NCBI GenBank assembly: GCA_027603945.1
Contig: JADIIU010000177.1
Span: 1 to 22,135 of the forward strand
Length of the DNA stretch: 22,135 nucleotides
DNA from: Terramyces sp. JEL0728
Lineage: Eukaryota; Chytridiomycota; Chytridiomycetes; Rhizophydiales; Terramycetaceae
Direction of reading: 5' to 3'
Every line of letters starts with the position of its first letter. The stretch's first letter is position 1. Under the pieces are notes generated by a model, which saw only the letters and a list, made by a program, of their open reading frames with translations, did not search any database and was not told where the DNA came from. Shown here piece after piece: positions 1 to 8,990 of this stretch. The position numbers were made by a program, and so were the translations under genes.

Positions 1-337
1 GGTTGGCGCAAGCTGTCGGAGTTGAGCTGGTTGTAGTTGTTTTAGTAGCAGCAGTAGTTCCAGCGGAAGAGGTTGTAGGAGGTTGCGCTGAATTGGTAGT
101 AGAGGTTGCAGCCTTAGTCGTGGTAATAGGATTGGCTGAAGTAGTTGCAACTACTTGGCAGGATCCCCACCACACACTGAGGGAAACACAAGTTAATCCT
201 GCAGCGCAACAAGTAGAACCGGTATATCCGATTCCAGAACACTGTCCCCACTCTGCAACAGGGTTGGCGCAAGTCGGTGCTGCAGCTACGGTTTGCAAAC
301 GAGTTGCAATGAATAGCGATGCGAGTAGCTTGATCAT
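1..337 (-). CDS. Secreted CBM1 protein, 5' part only (runs off the window)
   Basis: Read from ATG at 337 and open to the window edge (112 codons seen). Residues about 1-20 (MIKLLASLFIATRLQTVAAA) form a signal peptide. A complete fungal CBM1 follows: CANPVAEWGQC, GYTGSTCC, then TCVSLSVWWGSC, with the cysteines and aromatic residues that pack on crystalline cellulose. A Thr/Ser/Ala linker comes next, and the last codons (TACAN) look like the start of a second CBM1. No intron is seen, unlike the CBM1 modules of the genes at 6074 and 10182. The module sits at the N terminus here but at the C terminus in those genes, so any catalytic domain lies outside the window. CBM1 identity is certain; overall function is unknown. 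Confidence 0.85.
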   Translation of the reverse strand, partial: MIKLLASLFIATRLQTVAAAPTCANPVAEWGQCSGIGYTGSTCCAAGLTCVSLSVWWGSCQVVATTSANPITTTKAATSTTNSAQPPTTSSAGTTAATKTTTTSSTPTACAN

Positions 338-878
338 TCGAAAATAAATTTCCTAAAATCCGAGGCTTTATTTTTAGGCGGAAAGAATGCCGAAATTAAG
401 GATTTCTCCCTTTCAATCGAAATCTTTTGCGAGGATCGTTTTCATACCTCGAGATGCGGTTTGGTTAGAAATCTAGACTCTCTGTATGCGTTACCTAAAG
501 TTGCTGTTCTGCTTGTCGAAATTGTATCTTGGTGGTACAAGGTTATGCAATTTTCTTATCACATGACCAGAATTATTATGGGAGACAATGACCAAATAAA
601 ATCACTTTTTTATGAATTGCCACAGAAAATAATCCGCTTGGATTTCCAACATATCACTCTGAGCAAAAGTTTATGAGTGCGCAGTTGAATTATGCCAATC
701 CCCACAACCAATATGAAATGCTTAACAAACTCTTTTTCTTATGGAGACTGGGTTAAAGTCGGACTGTGATATAATGCAATCGCCAAATGACGAAACCCAG
801 AGAAAGGAGTGTTGAATCTGGCTCAATTAAGCAATGATGCTATTACAAGTCTGCCATTTATTTAGTTTCAGTAAATAT
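338..878. other. Intergenic region, no gene supported
   Basis: The region lies between the start of the CBM1 gene (337, minus) and the 3' end of the tyrosinase gene (879, minus), so it holds the tyrosinase 3' end and the CBM1 gene promoter. TTTATT at 857-862 is an AATAAA signal on the minus strand about 17 bases past the tyrosinase stop. A 71-codon frame at 461-676 (+) has no recognisable motif and is probably chance. Confidence 0.6.
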
Positions 879-2214
879 TTAGTGGTGATAGGACGATTTG
901 AAAGCCAAAGCCCTGTCGATCAGCGTCTTGCACTCGTCGTCGTGCTCCTTCTGTGTTTTTGATCTGTAGCCATGCTTCAAACCATGTTTCAAGTGTTGCA
1001 AAGTGCCATAGTGTTCTACAGACAGGGAATTCAAATGCTCAGTATAATCCTTGATTTCTTTTTCAAATGCGCGAATATTCCTGATATCATTTTCGCCGTA
1101 ATGCCAAATATGCAGGTAGTCGTCTGGGATTGGCTCGTGATAACGGATATGAGAGTGATCATCTCTGTCAAATGGATATACTAAAGTTTGGGAACTCGTG
1201 TATCCCCTTTTTCCCGGCGCAAATGAAACCTTGCTGGTTAAGGCGATCGAGTTGGAGTACTGAACACACTGCGTGCCACCAGCACCTACTATTACCAAAT
1301 ATTACCACCGCCAGCAACATTCAACACATCAGATACTTTATAGTCAACTTTTTCAAGGCCGCTGAACGATGGCATTACCATGCTTGGTTTATCGTTTGGA
1401 TCCGAGCTAAAGAATGTATTTGCTAATGCTGGATTCTGTTTCTGCCAGATCCACCACAATCTATCTACATTTCTGTGGTGCATATAAAAGACTAGATTAG
1501 TAGAACGTACTTGGATCGCCAGGTGAGGTGGTTGGATCGTACATGTCGCCGCCAATACCAGCGTGAACATTGTTGTGCAGAATGTTTTCAAGGTTTTGGC
1601 GGAACGAATCATAGTTTTTTGAAGCCAGGATGTAGGCGACTTGCGCTGGAGAATACATTGACCCTAGAATCGGAATTTTGTTTGAATCTTGACCTGCTGG
1701 AGACCAATTTCTTTGGACACAGTGAGTGCTGGGATAATTTGATACAATGTTTGCTAATTCTCCATTTGTTACACAGTGAGTTCTCTTGACACCATTTGAG
1801 CCAAACTTTGTCCAGATTGGCGATAGTTCAGGTGCTTGCGAGTCGTGAGCTTCGTCCCAGTAGGGGAACTTGCCCTTATATCCACACTTGTTGATCAAAT
1901 TCAAATCTAGAACTTGGAGAAAGTGTCTGTGCCATGGCAAAAAGACTGCAGTGTTGTGGATTTGATCTGCAACATTGGCATGCGCATAAGTCTGTTTAAA
2001 AATAAATTACCAAATCGTCCCATACGCTACCAGGCTTGACACCAAAGATAGATGGTTGCTTTCGAAGACACAGCACTGCTTTTAAGAAGGCGTCTTGTTC
2101 GGCAGAGGTCATTTCCCTCCATTCAACATTTTGACGCAGAGTGGTGCACGCAGACAACGCTAATTCAACAAATAAGAGTGAAATCAACATTAATAATCCA
2201 ATTTGTGTTGCCAT
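879..2214 (-). CDS. Secreted tyrosinase (type-3 dicopper oxidase)
   Basis: Exons 2214-2011, 1991-1511, 1491-1306 and 1285-879 give 425 aa. The three introns are 19, 19 and 20 nt. Tyrosinases use a coupled binuclear copper centre to hydroxylate monophenols and oxidise diphenols to quinones, the route to melanin. The CuA site is seen as H72, H80 and H89 in WDDL-TYAH...QIH...FLPWHRHF. The CuB site is seen as H207 and H211 in LHNNVHAGIGGDM, plus HH233-234 in DPIFYMHHRNVDRLWW. Intron 1 falls inside CuA and intron 2 inside CuB (DP|IFYMHH), so the motifs only become continuous after removing 19 nt each time. The start chosen is the second in-frame ATG, which opens directly on a hydrophobic signal peptide (MATQIGLLMLISLLFVELAL); another ATG lies 33 bases upstream. 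A minus-strand AATAAA lies just past the stop. Confidence 0.93.
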
Positions 2215-2320
2215 TAAATAATTTAATCTGTGGGCATGGATTTCCAAATATTTGCTTTACAGGGCAAAAATAACGCGTAAATATTTGGGTAATTACCAAA
2301 CAAATAAGTTTATTCTACAT

Positions 2321-3742
2321 TTAAAAGTTGATTATTTTACACTTATTTTTCCTCTTAAAAGCTTTGATTAGATTTCCTTCTTGATCGAGAACCTCATTCC
2401 CTTTGATGTCCAAATACTCTACATTAGATATCAGCAGAATATTCAGTAAACTAACCAGGCCGACTTTGTTGATTTTGTTGTCACGTAATTCCAGGTATTT
2501 TAATTTAGATCCGGGGACGCATAAAGCCAAATCAATTATACTGTTGCTCATATTGCAATTGTTGAGTTTTAAAACAGACAACACGGATTTGTTGATACTC
2601 GGAGATATCAACGGAATCAATGCTTCTACATTTAAACTTCCACTAAAGTCAAGGGTTGTAAGGCCATCTGCAAAGAATTTCGTTAATGCACGCGCGAGCT
2701 TACTACAAAGACGTTCATCATGATAATACAATTTCAGACTTTTCAATCTACAGCAATGTTTGAGAGCATGAACGTCTTCCTTGCCCAGTTTGTGTGTCAA
2801 CTGCAAAGCTTCCAAACTTGCTGGCGTATTCAAAAGTAATTGTTTGGTATTTCTAATCCTGACTTTTAATTGCTTCAATTTTGAAGATTTGAAACTCGCC
2901 AGTAAGCTGTCTTCGCACCTATTTGTTATATATGGGTCAAAATCAATTTTTTCCAACTTTGTACTTTCCAATAGGTCAAACAGAAGATAAAAATCGGTTT
3001 GGTGTATGCCTATTATACCCAGTTCCTTTAGATCTGATTGGGGCAATTGGCGGATGAATGATTTAAAAGCTGCATTGGAGATTGGATTCAGGGAAACATC
3101 AAGCTTGGTTAGATTTAACTGCAGCAATGATTGCAGCCCCATCCCTTCAATACAATTTCCACTGAGATCAATGTATTTGATGTTCTTTAGTCTTTGGGAT
3201 ATTTGAGCTACTGCGATATCATCCAGTTGACAATTTACCATTGACAAATGAGTGAGTGATTCTAACTGGTATGCAATATGCTGCCCTATCTTGAACCCTT
3301 TAATTCGCAATTCTTTTTCCTTTCTACCCGAAATTCTTTCCAATATCGTATCCTGGTGTATTCCATTGATAATCGCTCCTTCTTTTCGCTTGTCATGGCC
3401 AATATCTAAACAATCCGCAGATATAAAGTCCAATTCCAGAGAAAATACTGTCAGTTTCTGTCTGTGTGGCAAGTTGAGCACATCCACATAATTTGGGGAT
3501 AGTACGTAAATATTACGAAACTTCCATTTGTAAGGAACAATCAAGTGCATTTCATAGGTTACTGCGCATGTAATAATCAAGTCTGGCCACACATATTTGA
3601 GTTTCTTTATCAGCATTCGGATTGGAGTTAGTCGTTTTGAAAGACGTTTATTGGTAACCGCAAGTTGGTACAATGAGCTGGCGTCTAGGTAATGGATTAT
3701 TTTAGATTCCAGTAAATCAAAGGGGAGGTGTTCTATGTACAT
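2321..3742 (-). CDS. F-box / leucine-rich-repeat protein 1
   Basis: A single exon of 473 aa. Residues about 5-42 (LPFDLLESKIIHYLD followed by LYQLAVTNKRLSKRL) match the F-box pattern that binds Skp1 in SCF ubiquitin ligases. From about residue 160 to the end there are irregular leucine-rich repeats of the ribonuclease-inhibitor type (IKYIDLSGNCIEGMGL, LTKLDVSLNPISNAAF, LKYLELRDNKINKVGL), the usual substrate-recognition part. There is no signal peptide. It is paralogous to the genes at 13650 and 17616: all start with an LPxD(I/L)LE box, have almost the same length and lie on the same strand. A minus-strand AATAAA (TTTATT at 2309-2314) lies 7 bases past the stop. The SCF role is inferred from the domains; the target is unknown. 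Confidence 0.82.
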   Translation of the reverse strand: MYIEHLPFDLLESKIIHYLDASSLYQLAVTNKRLSKRLTPIRMLIKKLKYVWPDLIITCAVTYEMHLIVPYKWKFRNIYVLSPNYVDVLNLPHRQKLTVFSLELDFISADCLDIGHDKRKEGAIINGIHQDTILERISGRKEKELRIKGFKIGQHIAYQLESLTHLSMVNCQLDDIAVAQISQRLKNIKYIDLSGNCIEGMGLQSLLQLNLTKLDVSLNPISNAAFKSFIRQLPQSDLKELGIIGIHQTDFYLLFDLLESTKLEKIDFDPYITNRCEDSLLASFKSSKLKQLKVRIRNTKQLLLNTPASLEALQLTHKLGKEDVHALKHCCRLKSLKLYYHDERLCSKLARALTKFFADGLTTLDFSGSLNVEALIPLISPSINKSVLSVLKLNNCNMSNSIIDLALCVPGSKLKYLELRDNKINKVGLVSLLNILLISNVEYLDIKGNEVLDQEGNLIKAFKRKNKCKIINF

Positions 3743-3911
3743 TTTAAGTTAGTTTTTCGCGCAATCGATGACTGATAAACTACATTTCCAAGCGACTTTT
3801 CCAGTGGACTCGCTTCGAATCAAGCCAGAGTTGTGTCTGAAAGTGTGCAGTCATTTATGGAGCCTTTAAATATTTTAATGGCGAAGAAGCAATGGCTTTG
3901 ATTTTCCCCAA

Positions 3912-5021
3912 ATGAATAAACTATCGCTGGATGAACTGCTTCTAGTTGCTCAAAAGTTGACATTAGCGGAATATCACCTATTGCGATTTGCACTAACTAC
4001 AGATCTGCCATTGATCCCAACAATCAACCCAGAACAGTTCTTTCTTTCCATCAAAGATAGTCGGAAGCAGTACTGGAACTACGTTAATCTAAACACTGAA
4101 CAAATATTAAACTGGAATTTGCTCGGGTTTCGACTTACTCAAAAATACCAGCTTCCTGCCATTAAAAGTTACTTTTACAAGATATCACAGAGCGGGAAGA
4201 TGAATATCATCCGGTATGGATGCGGCGATATCACTAGCATTATGCTGTTGCAATCGATGAGCCAAGATTTGCCTGAAGCTTTATCTATATGCTGTCGATT
4301 TGGATACCTTCAAGCAGCTCAGTATTTGCTGGATATCCATGTAGATGCTACATGGGATAATAATGAACCGATCCGTGCAGCAGCACATTATAACCACCTG
4401 GAAATTGTACAAATGCTATTGCTAGATTTACGAGTGGATCCTGCAGACAACAACAATGAGCTTTTACAGGACGCAGCAACGGAAGGGAGATATGAAATAG
4501 TAGAGCTAATGATGAAGGATAGTAGAATAGATCCATCGTTCCCAGAAAATCATGTTATATTCACTGCAGCGCTAAAACGGAATTTCAAAATTGTCAACTT
4601 GCTTCTAAACGATATTAGAGTGGACCCTTCAACGCACAACAATTTTCTAATCATTACAGCGGCAACGTTTGGCAAGTATGAGTTGGTTCATAGGCTGATG
4701 AATGATCCTAGAGTTACGCCATCTGCACAAAACTCTGAAGCTCTTGTCAATGCTGCCAAATACGGATACGAAAAGATTGTAGAGCTCTTGTTGACAGATC
4801 CCTCTATGGATCCGAGCGCCATGAGGAATGAAGCTTTTGTTGCAGCAAGTGGTGATGGATATATTGAAATTGTAAAGATGTTGGTGGAAGACGCAAGGTT
4901 TAAACTTGGGCCCTGCGATTTCGACAATGCGAGCGACTCTGCATTATTCTTTGGGCACGCAGACGTAGTGCAATACTTGCGAGTGCGATTTGGAAAGAAT
5001 AAACTGCATTTATTGCTTTAA
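3912..5021 (+). CDS. Ankyrin-repeat protein
   Basis: A single exon of 369 aa. The first 130 or so residues have no clear repeat; the extreme N terminus (LSLDELLLVAQKLTLAEYHLLRF) might be a degenerate F-box-like helix pair, which is speculative. From about residue 130 there are roughly seven ankyrin repeats of about 33 aa with the signature N-N-E-x-L...AA..G...IVxLLLxDxRVDPS. Ankyrin repeats bind proteins and give no enzymatic clue. The gene starts 169 bases from the divergent F-box/LRR gene, sharing its promoter region, and its stop lies inside the convergent zinc-finger gene (12-base overlap). An AATAAA at 4998-5003 lies within the last coding codons. Confidence 0.85.
   Translation: MNKLSLDELLLVAQKLTLAEYHLLRFALTTDLPLIPTINPEQFFLSIKDSRKQYWNYVNLNTEQILNWNLLGFRLTQKYQLPAIKSYFYKISQSGKMNIIRYGCGDITSIMLLQSMSQDLPEALSICCRFGYLQAAQYLLDIHVDATWDNNEPIRAAAHYNHLEIVQMLLLDLRVDPADNNNELLQDAATEGRYEIVELMMKDSRIDPSFPENHVIFTAALKRNFKIVNLLLNDIRVDPSTHNNFLIITAATFGKYELVHRLMNDPRVTPSAQNSEALVNAAKYGYEKIVELLLTDPSMDPSAMRNEAFVAASGDGYIEIVKMLVEDARFKLGPCDFDNASDSALFFGHADVVQYLRVRFGKNKLHLLL
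4998..5014. terminator. Overlapping convergent poly(A) signals
   Basis: On the plus strand AATAAA at 4998-5003 precedes the ankyrin-gene stop (5019-5021). On the minus strand AATAAA (TTTATT at 5009-5014) contains the stop codon of the zinc-finger gene (5012-5010). The two mRNAs must therefore overlap in antisense at their 3' ends. The role as poly(A) signals is inferred from the hexamer. Confidence 0.55.
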
Positions 5022-5773
5022 AAACACAAATTCGCCAGTCTCGGCATTGACGCTTACCTGCCTGTCTCTACAATTCTTGTTTACATAATACAATCCCAAA
5101 ACAAATCGTTTCGTAATTTCATCTTCTGACCTCAAGATTTTCATTTTCTGGTACAAATCTTGAATTGGATCTGGCTTGATTCGTTTGTAAGGAAACTTTG
5201 CGTCATCACCACTTTCAAATTCTGAACTTTGAATCGGGTCGCTATTTAATTCTCTTGCAGACTCACTATTTGATTCTTGTGTTTCTCTGGCTGTATCCGA
5301 CGTGTACTTTTTATCTGTATCCGACATTTTTTCGCCCAAGATTGCATATTCTGCAAATTTCGTAAGTGCACAGTTTGACTTGTCTTTTGTCACGCTGACT
5401 GCTGCTACTGCGTCTAGTAAAGGGTTGGCAATTGATTTCTTTTCGCCATCGTTTTTACGCTCCGTCTCGTATTCCTTGTGTCTCTTTGTGTGTGTACCTG
5501 TTGCGATACAATGCGCGCGGCTGGAACTGTGCGATTTTAAATCAGACAATTGGATGCCTTTATGATACCAAAATTACCTTTCTTGTTTGAACCAGTAAAC
5601 CCCGTATCGCTGTTGTTGAAGCTAGTTTTTGGCGCGCTCTTTTCAATACATATCTTGCAAAACACTGCGTCCTTTTCCTCATCATAAAGGAGCCAGTCCG
5701 ACAATCCCTCGGATTTGGGAAGATGGAGCCATTTCATCTTGAATCCTCTGGGGGATATTTTCTTTTCTTTCAT
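5010..5773 (-). CDS. TTF-type zinc-finger protein without a transposase domain
   Basis: Exons 5773-5578 and 5557-5010 (one 20-nt intron, GTAATTTTGGTATCATAAAG) give 247 aa. The N terminus resembles the TTF-type zinc finger found at the front of hAT transposases: WLLYDEEKDAVFCKICIE, then GFTGS and, across the intron, LSDLKSHSSSRAHCIA. This supplies Cys, Cys, His and His/Cys ligands. Removal of the intron is what joins the Cys pair to the LKSHSSSRAHC half. The rest is charged and low in complexity (ESNSESARELNSDP), with no hAT dimerisation or RNase H-like domain. The start is the first ATG of the frame; the frame is open further upstream without an ATG. It may be a domesticated DNA-binding protein; the function is unknown. 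Confidence 0.7.
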
Positions 5774-6073
5774 AATATACAATTTGGAGGAAAATTCCAG
5801 CGTTATACCATCCACCCCATTATCAAGCACGTTTATAATGATTTGACAATATTAAATTATTATCTCCAAATAAATATATTCGAATCCCAAGCAAGGTTTT
5901 AAGGATGCGAGCATCGTTGAATTACCGATTACTCGGACAATTATTACTATGGCATGATTTGTATGGGGAATCGATTTTAACTCACAAAATAATTTGAAAT
6001 AAACTCTTTCCAAATATAGTATGTGGCTTAAACACTATTGAGGTGTGGTGCCTTAAATTTTTTTAAAAAAGGA
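5774..6073. other. Divergent promoter region
   Basis: This AT-rich gap lies between the starts of the zinc-finger gene (minus) and secreted protein A (plus). TTCGAATCCC at 5879-5888 resembles a tRNA B box, but no cloverleaf can be built around it. Nothing else is recognised. Confidence 0.5.
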
Positions 6074-7217
6074 ATGTGGAAAATACTCTTGTTAATCCAG
6101 CAGATTATTGCATTTCAAGCAAGCGCCAGCTTTCCCGTTGTAGCAAGTTGGACTACTGATCCCAGCTCTGCCCCATACGTTTACTATGAACTCACCATTA
6201 CTGTTCCAGATCTTCCAGGAGCAGATTGGTATCCCATGGTCTTCATTGCTGGTATGCTTCCATTACCAAGTTCTCCTCACTTTTTACCACTCAATTATGG
6301 AATCCTTGATAGTGAACTCTCTCCAGGTGAATTATTTTTAATTCAGGCTCTACTCAATGGAATGCTGATCCAGCTTATAACAACGGTTATGTTAGCCCTA
6401 AAATTTACCAGAAAGGAGGTACAATTACTGTCGTTGCAGGTAACAGGTTGAAGGTTGTCATTGCCAAAAATGCTGGTTCCACAGTTTGGACTGCTACGAC
6501 TACCAATTTGGACAGTGGATCGTCATCAACGCAAACCTATGATCTGCAGGGTCAAGAACAAGCCAGTGCACAAATATACATAGAAACGATTAATGGCCAG
6601 CACACAAATCCGCCAAAGTTTTCCGTCTCCAATGTTTTATTAAAGTCTGCTGCTGGAACTAATGTCCAATGCTCTCCGGAATTGAGTGCATACCAAAGTT
6701 ATGCTGGAACTAGTGTGTCATGTAGCAATCCGGTTATCAGCGGGAATATTTGCTCCATTTCACAATGTCAATTTAACTTTCCTTCTCCAGCAACCACAAC
6801 TACAAAACCTGCCACCACTACTACAAACCCTGCCACTACCACTACAACCGCGCCAGTAACAACCACCACAAAGCCAGCTACCACTACTACTACCACTGCG
6901 GCAATTGCGACACCAACTTGTGCAAACCCAGTTGGAGCCTGGGGACAATGCGGTAATAACTAATCTTATGATAGGTGGTATCGGATATGCTGGCTCAACT
7001 TGTTGCCAAGCGGGATACAGCTGTGTCACATCCAGCGATTGGTGGTCTTCATGCCAAGTAAACGCTGCCACCGGTGGAACTGTTGCAGCTTGGGGTCAGT
7101 GTGGTAACTATTGATTAAAATATAGGTGGCCAAGGATACACTGGCAGTTCCACCTGCCAAACAGGTTACACCTGTGTCTACTCATCCCTTTGGTGGTCGT
7201 CTTGCCAGCCAATCTGA
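6074..7217 (+). CDS. Secreted protein A: beta-rich domain plus two CBM1 modules
   Basis: Exons 6074-6326, 6347-6952, 6975-7103 and 7126-7217 (introns 20, 22, 22 nt) give 359 aa. A signal peptide (MWKILLLIQQIIAFQASAS) is followed by about 215 aa homologous to the N-terminal domains of proteins B and C (SAPYVYYELTITVPDLPGADW, SSPHFLPLNYG, YDLQGQEQASAQIYIET). Next come a TTTTK/TTTTN linker and two CBM1 modules (VGAWGQCGGIGYAGSTCC...DWWSSC and VAAWGQCGGQGYTGSSTC...LWWSSC). Both 22-nt introns split the same codon of GQCG|G, both in phase 1, so exon 3 (129 nt) is a symmetric unit. Compared with B and C, the W-P-G-L-Q-P motif reads AGMLP, and the conserved Gln of GVLQ is Asp (GILDSEL, residue 79). 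A is therefore diverged and may have lost an activity. Confidence 0.85.
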
Positions 7218-7364
7218 ATTTATCGCGAGTTATGACAATAAATGCAACATTCAATTTACACATTGTATGAGATTATATAAATTGATGATTAAACTATTAG
7301 AAACCCTGATCTTTGATGGAAATTCAAAGCAGTTTCACTTTGATGATTGGCATATATTGAACTT

Positions 7365-7536
7365 TGGTTCACTGAGCTTGCTAATGCTCCATTCATAAAC
7401 TATGACAGTCTCTCTCTAAACAATGGGGCAGTATTGACCAATGGTTTATGGTTCTATTAACAGTAGGTTTTAGTGCTGCACCTAACCTTTCAATGTCGTT
7501 GATACCTCTGCCCAATATGTATCTCAGAGTTACATG
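7365..7536 (+). pseudogene. Decayed relic of a fourth secreted-family paralogue
   Basis: Past the end of protein A the plus strand reads WFTELANAPFINYDS, matching WFTDPVNAPFVYFES of protein B. It continues, after an apparent deletion, to LNNGAVLTNG (compare INNGVLQPVLTYG), then meets a stop. In another frame, NVVDTSAQYVSQSY matches protein C's GVIDTSKWWISAQYVNTY with the KWWI segment missing. The order of the pieces is that of the paralogues. Deletions, frameshifts and missing signal, linker and CBM1 parts mark it as dead. The rest of 7218-7571 holds nothing recognisable apart from the EXORDIUM-like gene's poly(A) signal (TTTATT at 7560-7565). Confidence 0.6.
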
Positions 7537-7571
7537 AAATAATTCATCCGAGTCAAAATTTTATTGAAAAT

Positions 7572-8582
7572 CTAATACAATGGTCTAATCTTAAAGTTCT
7601 TCTTGGTCTTTGCTTGAACCATTGGCTTGGCGTTTTGAACCTTTGAGCTTGCCTGGATTGCTGGAGTGTCAGATTCATTCAGGAGACATCCTTGTTTATC
7701 AGCGGACCACATTGATTGGATCAAGAATTTGCCGTTTGTGCCGAAATCAACGTTGTAAGCCCCATTGTATGGAGAAGTGCTTCCAATGCCTTGTACATTG
7801 ATAAAGTATGAAGCACACTTGTCGCCGTTTTCATAGCCGGTATCATCTCTCCACGCATTGTCATAATCTGAGGCAGTTTCTGCAATTTCATGGGCAAGGA
7901 CATCAATCATTGAATCGGCGTGTTGATCCTTGTTGATTGAGAAAGTAGAGTCAGTCTGGTTTCTATAGTATCTCTGCATACATCCAGCAGTACCAGTTGA
8001 GCCTCCTGGAGGTGGTAAAGTGCCTGGACATCTGGTAGCATCACCAATCATGTTGGACTTCAATCCAGAGCTGGTAACTCCATGATATCCACAGTAGTCA
8101 GTGCAGAATCCTCCGTTGGATGATTTTTCGGCTACATCGTTGTATACGAATACAGGGTAGATGCCGTTGGCGTCTTTTGGCCACTTGTTTACCTTGACGG
8201 CATTGTCAATGATCTTGTCAAGGTCGCCGCTCTTCAAGTTCTTGCCAAGGGAGTAGTTGTCTTGATAGGACCCCTTCCATGTAACTTGCCCATTGATTTG
8301 GCCATTATCGCCAGAGTAAGATTCAACTACGGTCCACCAGTTAGAAGAACCCAATCCGTTGATAAAGTTTTTGACCAAGGCTTGAGTACCAGATGAGTGG
8401 GAACCATAAAAGATTGCGTAGATATTGACACCGCTTGCCATTACATTTCCACCGTTGTTGTTGATTTGGCCTTGTGCAGTTTGGGCAGGCTCTTTGACGG
8501 TATATGTGCCAGAAGCGCTGTCTTCAACGGTTGGTGTAGCTTGAACACAAGCGAATGCAAGGAGAGCAGTCAAGAATTTCAT
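7572..8582 (-). CDS. EXORDIUM / PHI-1-like secreted protein
   Basis: A single exon of 336 aa. The ATG at 8582 begins a clear signal peptide (MKFLTALLAFACVQA); the frame is open upstream, but a TATA-like box just 23 bases before this ATG favours the short form. The body matches the phosphate-induced protein 1 (Phi-1, EXORDIUM) family: NIYAIFYGSHSSGTQ, NWWTVVESYSG, YPVFVYNDV, GFCTDYCGYHG, and the C-terminal DVLAHEIAETASDYDNAW...GYENGDKC (HE at 231-232). That last segment resembles a zinc-protease HE motif, but catalysis is unproven in the family. In plants these are apoplastic proteins linked to brassinosteroid- and phosphate-regulated growth; a fungal role is unknown. AATAAA on the minus strand lies about 7 bases past the stop. 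Confidence 0.85.
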   Translation of the reverse strand: MKFLTALLAFACVQATPTVEDSASGTYTVKEPAQTAQGQINNNGGNVMASGVNIYAIFYGSHSSGTQALVKNFINGLGSSNWWTVVESYSGDNGQINGQVTWKGSYQDNYSLGKNLKSGDLDKIIDNAVKVNKWPKDANGIYPVFVYNDVAEKSSNGGFCTDYCGYHGVTSSGLKSNMIGDATRCPGTLPPPGGSTGTAGCMQRYYRNQTDSTFSINKDQHADSMIDVLAHEIAETASDYDNAWRDDTGYENGDKCASYFINVQGIGSTSPYNGAYNVDFGTNGKFLIQSMWSADKQGCLLNESDTPAIQASSKVQNAKPMVQAKTKKNFKIRPLY

Positions 8583-8990
8583 TATTTCATACTCAATGGT
8601 GTCTCTTTTTATACCAGTTGCCGGCAAAATGTGCGTGTCGAACCGCATGGTGTCATAGAGTCCACACAGATGACAACTGTGCATTTTGCAACTATTTTCA
8701 GTCCAATTTGAAAAATATCCGTCTATTTCCAGAGATTGGTATTGGACCAGCCTGCCTGATAGTCGCTTTGCTTTCCAGCCAAAACCGACAGCAAAGAATG
8801 ACGAATAGCAGCAAATTCCACATTTTCATTTAAAAGTGAATCTTGCGGCAAACCATATGGAGAGTCACAATGGAGAGTAATCGCATCTACCAATCAGTCA
8901 AGAAAATGGACTAATCCCACGTTATTTTAATGAATTCTGCTCTTTCCCAAAAATTTTATCGAAATGTTTCACTTCCAACGCAAGAGGGAA
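8583..8990. other. Divergent promoter region, EXORDIUM-like / ERCC8
   Basis: The gap between two divergent genes holds the TATA-like box of the minus-strand gene. The short frames crossing it on the plus strand show no motif. An ATG at 8931 (+) opens a 37-codon frame that stops at 9044, overlapping the ERCC8 start in another frame; it could be an upstream ORF. Confidence 0.5.
8605..8613 (-). promoter_or_regulatory. TATA-like box of the EXORDIUM-like gene
   Basis: TATAAAAAG on the minus strand, 23 bases upstream of the chosen ATG at 8582. The spacing implies a very short 5' leader. Inferred from the motif only. Confidence 0.45.

Noticed and set aside
461..676. 71-codon plus-strand frame between the CBM1 gene and tyrosinase
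   Set aside because: No family motif, signal peptide or spliceable continuation; a frame of this length is expected by chance.
1130..1426. Plus-strand frames opposite tyrosinase exons 3 and 4
   Set aside because: Antisense shadows of a gene whose copper-site motifs fix the minus strand as coding.
3006..3491. Several plus-strand frames opposite F-box/LRR protein 1
   Set aside because: Short shadows of a continuous 473-codon gene with coherent leucine-rich repeats on the other strand.
5879..5888. TTCGAATCCC resembling a tRNA B box
   Set aside because: The flanks do not pair as a T stem and there is no A box or acceptor stem at suitable spacing.
6038..6073. Upstream extension of protein A beyond the ATG at 6074
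   Set aside because: No upstream ATG in frame, and the ATG at 6074 starts directly on a good signal peptide, as in paralogues B and C.
6760..7071. 103-codon minus-strand frame across the CBM1 region of protein A
   Set aside because: It is the antisense of the Thr-rich linker and CBM1 codons; low-complexity Cys/Ser/Gly composition with no domain.
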